Shown one piece after another: positions 3,934 through 5,199 of a DNA stretch of 5,199 nt (positions within the stretch are counted from its first letter, which is position 1; each line of letters begins with the position of its first letter). The stretch is taken from the NCBI GenBank assembly GCA_035968095.1, contig JAWQFW010000320.1, positions 1 to 5,199 of the forward strand. Reading direction: 5' to 3'. The DNA is from IIICB1 sp035968095 (GTDB lineage: Bacteria > Cyanobacteriota > Cyanobacteriia > Cyanobacteriales > SIO1D9). A program made the translations under genes and the position numbers. The notes under the pieces were generated by a model. That model was not told the DNA's origin, did no database searches, and worked only from the letters and a program-made list of their open reading frames with translations.

Positions 3934-5070
3934 GTGCTGTCCAAAGGCTTTGAAATAGAAATTTACACAGGAACGCCATCTGGTGAAATAATCGGACTTA
4001 GCGATCGCATCGTCAGAGACTTAAACGGCTTCGTGCGAGAACCAGACACCCGTAACGTAGAATATACCACCGCACCCTGCCACTGCTACGATCGCCTCCT
4101 CTGCGCCTTGCTGCGACCCAGACAAGAACTAAGAAAATACTTAAACAATCTCGGAGACTATACCCTCATCCCAGGAAGTACCTTATCCCTAGGAGACAGC
4201 AACAACTTTTATCGTTCCGACCCCAACAACCCTTATCACGACTACATCGAACAAACCTACCACACCAAAGTAGTCACCGCCAGCGTTCACATCAACATCG
4301 GCATTTCCGACCCCGAAACCCTAATCCGAGCTTGTCGTCTCGTGAGAGTCGAAGCACCCTTATACTTAGCCTTAAGCGCCTCATCTCCCTTTTTAGACAG
4401 CAAACCAACCGGATATCATTCTACCCGTTGGGCAGTCTTCCCAAAAACCCCCGCCCATGTTCCCCTCTTTGAAAATCATACCCACTTCATCCGTTGGACA
4501 AACGAACAGCTAGCAGCCGGAAAAATGAAAAACGTCCGTCATTTGTGGTCAGCAGTACGACCAAATGGCTCACATCGCCCTTACGATCTCAATAGACTCG
4601 AACTAAGAATTTGCGATTTAGTAATAGATCCGATCGCGTTATTAGCCATCACCGCTTTTCTCGAAGCGCGACTCCTGCAATTAATCAACGACCCCACACT
4701 CGATCCTCTCCAACAAAGTAGCATTTCTCCAGAAGACTTAGTAGCCCTCACCGATGCCAACGAAGCAGCAGCCGCCAAATCTAGTCTCGATGCGTCACTG
4801 CGACATTGGCAAGATGGTAGGGAAATTTTAGCGAGAGACTGGATAGAAGAACTTTATCCGGAAGTGTTGCAAGCAGCGAAAACAGGCGGTTTCAGTTGTT
4901 TTCTTTCCCCAGTTAAGAAAATTTTGCGTCAGGGAAACACAGCCCAGCAATGGTTAAACCAGCAGGAAATGGGGTTAGAGGTTGAGGAAGTGATTACCCA
5001 AGCAATTCAAACCATCCACCAGCAGGAAATAGATTTAGAAGACAAGTTGTGTCAGATGTTGGTAGCTTAG
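3934..5070 (+). CDS. gshA: glutamate-cysteine ligase, cyanobacterial type
   Basis: The enzyme joins L-glutamate and L-cysteine using ATP to give gamma-glutamylcysteine, the first and usually rate-limiting step of glutathione synthesis in the cytoplasm. The 378-residue length fits the cyanobacterial family. Recognisable segments are FEIEIYT near the start (Glu7, Glu9), the VEYTTAP strand (Glu43), TASVHINIGI (His119) and RLELRICD (221-228, with Glu223 and Arg225). These match the glutamine-synthetase-like fold, where acidic residues bind metal and ATP and Arg binds substrate phosphate or carboxylate. Exact roles are inferred from the superfamily. The C-terminal 60 residues are helical. A 13-bp exact repeat in that part (4958-4970 and 5018-5030) encodes QQE twice, 20 residues apart. 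The gene appears intact. Codon use is richer in C-ending codons in its first two thirds than in the neighbouring genes. It has a HIP1 site at 4001. A glutathione synthetase gene is not in the window. Confidence 0.95.
   Translation: MLSKGFEIEIYTGTPSGEIIGLSDRIVRDLNGFVREPDTRNVEYTTAPCHCYDRLLCALLRPRQELRKYLNNLGDYTLIPGSTLSLGDSNNFYRSDPNNPYHDYIEQTYHTKVVTASVHINIGISDPETLIRACRLVRVEAPLYLALSASSPFLDSKPTGYHSTRWAVFPKTPAHVPLFENHTHFIRWTNEQLAAGKMKNVRHLWSAVRPNGSHRPYDLNRLELRICDLVIDPIALLAITAFLEARLLQLINDPTLDPLQQSSISPEDLVALTDANEAAAAKSSLDASLRHWQDGREILARDWIEELYPEVLQAAKTGGFSCFLSPVKKILRQGNTAQQWLNQQEMGLEVEEVITQAIQTIHQQEIDLEDKLCQMLVA
4958..5030 (+). repeat. 13-bp direct repeat within the 3' part of gshA
   Basis: ACCAGCAGGAAAT occurs at 4958-4970 and again at 5018-5030, exactly 60 bases apart and in frame. 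The encoded segments are QQEMGLE and QQEIDLE, so similarity extends slightly beyond the exact match. It may be a small in-frame duplication in a helical tail or coincidence of codon use. Confidence 0.5.
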
Positions 5071-5071
5071 T

Positions 5072-5113
5072 CAGTGAACAGTTAGCAGTTATCACTTAGC
5101 AGTTAGCAGTTTA
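5072..5113. repeat. tandem heptamer array (six units) directly after gshA
   Basis: Starting two bases after the gshA stop, six consecutive 7-bp units run without a gap: CAGTGAA, CAGTTAG, CAGTTAT, CACTTAG, CAGTTAG, CAGTTTA. The consensus is CAGTTAG. Short tandemly repeated heptamers are well known in intergenic DNA of filamentous cyanobacteria such as Calothrix and Nostoc; their role is unclear. The array ends exactly where the 9-mer array begins. Confidence 0.8.
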
Positions 5114-5199
5114 TCTCCCAATTCCTCCAATTCCTCCCCCTCTCCCAAGTCTCCCAATTCCTCCAATTCCTCCAATTCCTCCAAGTCTCCCAATTCCTC
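5114..5199. repeat. tandem 9-mer array, running off the right edge
   Basis: Nine full 9-bp units plus five bases run in perfect register to the window edge. Unit types are TCTCCCAAT, TCCTCCAAT, TCTCCCAAG, TCCTCCAAG and one divergent TCCTCCCCC; the consensus is TCYYCCAAK. The plus strand is almost purely pyrimidine apart from AA/AAG, so strand composition is strongly asymmetric. The array probably continues beyond the window. No terminator hairpin for gshA is seen before it. Confidence 0.85.

Noticed and set aside
3713..3979. 88-codon minus-strand frame with hydrophobic N-terminus across the gshA promoter region
   Set aside because: It overlaps the first codons of gshA, has no clear ribosome site, and its hydrophobic start is the complement of gshA leader sequence. 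It covers the repeat-rich gap without looking like a family protein.
4581..4778. 65-codon minus-strand frame in gshA
   Set aside because: Ser/Ala-rich antisense shadow within a conserved enzyme gene.
5072..5199. CRISPR array reading of the 3' repeats
   Set aside because: Units of 7 and 9 bp run head-to-tail without spacers, unlike CRISPR repeats of roughly 24-40 bp separated by unique spacers, and no cas gene is present.

Overview
The window looks like chromosomal DNA of a cyanobacterium, probably filamentous. The evidence is a recognisable cyanobacterial-type glutamate-cysteine ligase (gshA), five copies of the HIP1 octamer GCGATCGC (2503, 3399, 3610, 3784 and 4001), and intergenic arrays of 7-bp and 9-bp tandem repeats like the short tandem repeats known from filamentous cyanobacteria. 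No genus can be assigned from what is visible.

Layout. Positions 1-109 are a GC-rich, non-coding, highly structured repeat-like element with nested hairpins and a loop that can pair with downstream sequence. Positions 110-358 hold no secure gene, only a possible 37-residue amphipathic micro-ORF (176-289). A minus-strand gene (359-1639) encodes an unrecognised multi-spanning membrane protein. A 197-bp divergent intergenic region (1640-1836) separates it from a small plus-strand ribbon-helix-helix regulator (1837-2049). That regulator's probable -10 box lies inside a perfect inverted repeat, a candidate self-operator. Next come two tightly linked genes: a 230-residue coiled-coil protein (2131-2823) and a membrane-anchored thermonuclease-like protein (2827-3690), with only three bases between stop and start. 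A 243-bp intergenic region with a possible terminator follows, then gshA (3934-5070). The window ends in a heptamer array (5072-5113) abutting a 9-mer array (5114 to the right edge).

How the genes may work together. gshA is housekeeping: it makes gamma-glutamylcysteine, the glutathione precursor. The most interesting unit is 2131-3690. Both proteins begin with a similar helical-hairpin segment of about 50-60 residues centred on an acidic/Pro turn. One continues into a long coiled coil and a C-terminal beta-rich tail. The other continues into one membrane segment and a staphylococcal-nuclease-like domain. Matched N-terminal modules on a scaffold-like protein and an effector-like enzyme suggest a two-component assembly, conceivably a conflict/defence or surface-nuclease system. 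This is inference. The ribbon-helix-helix gene 82 bp upstream could be its regulator, but that is not shown.
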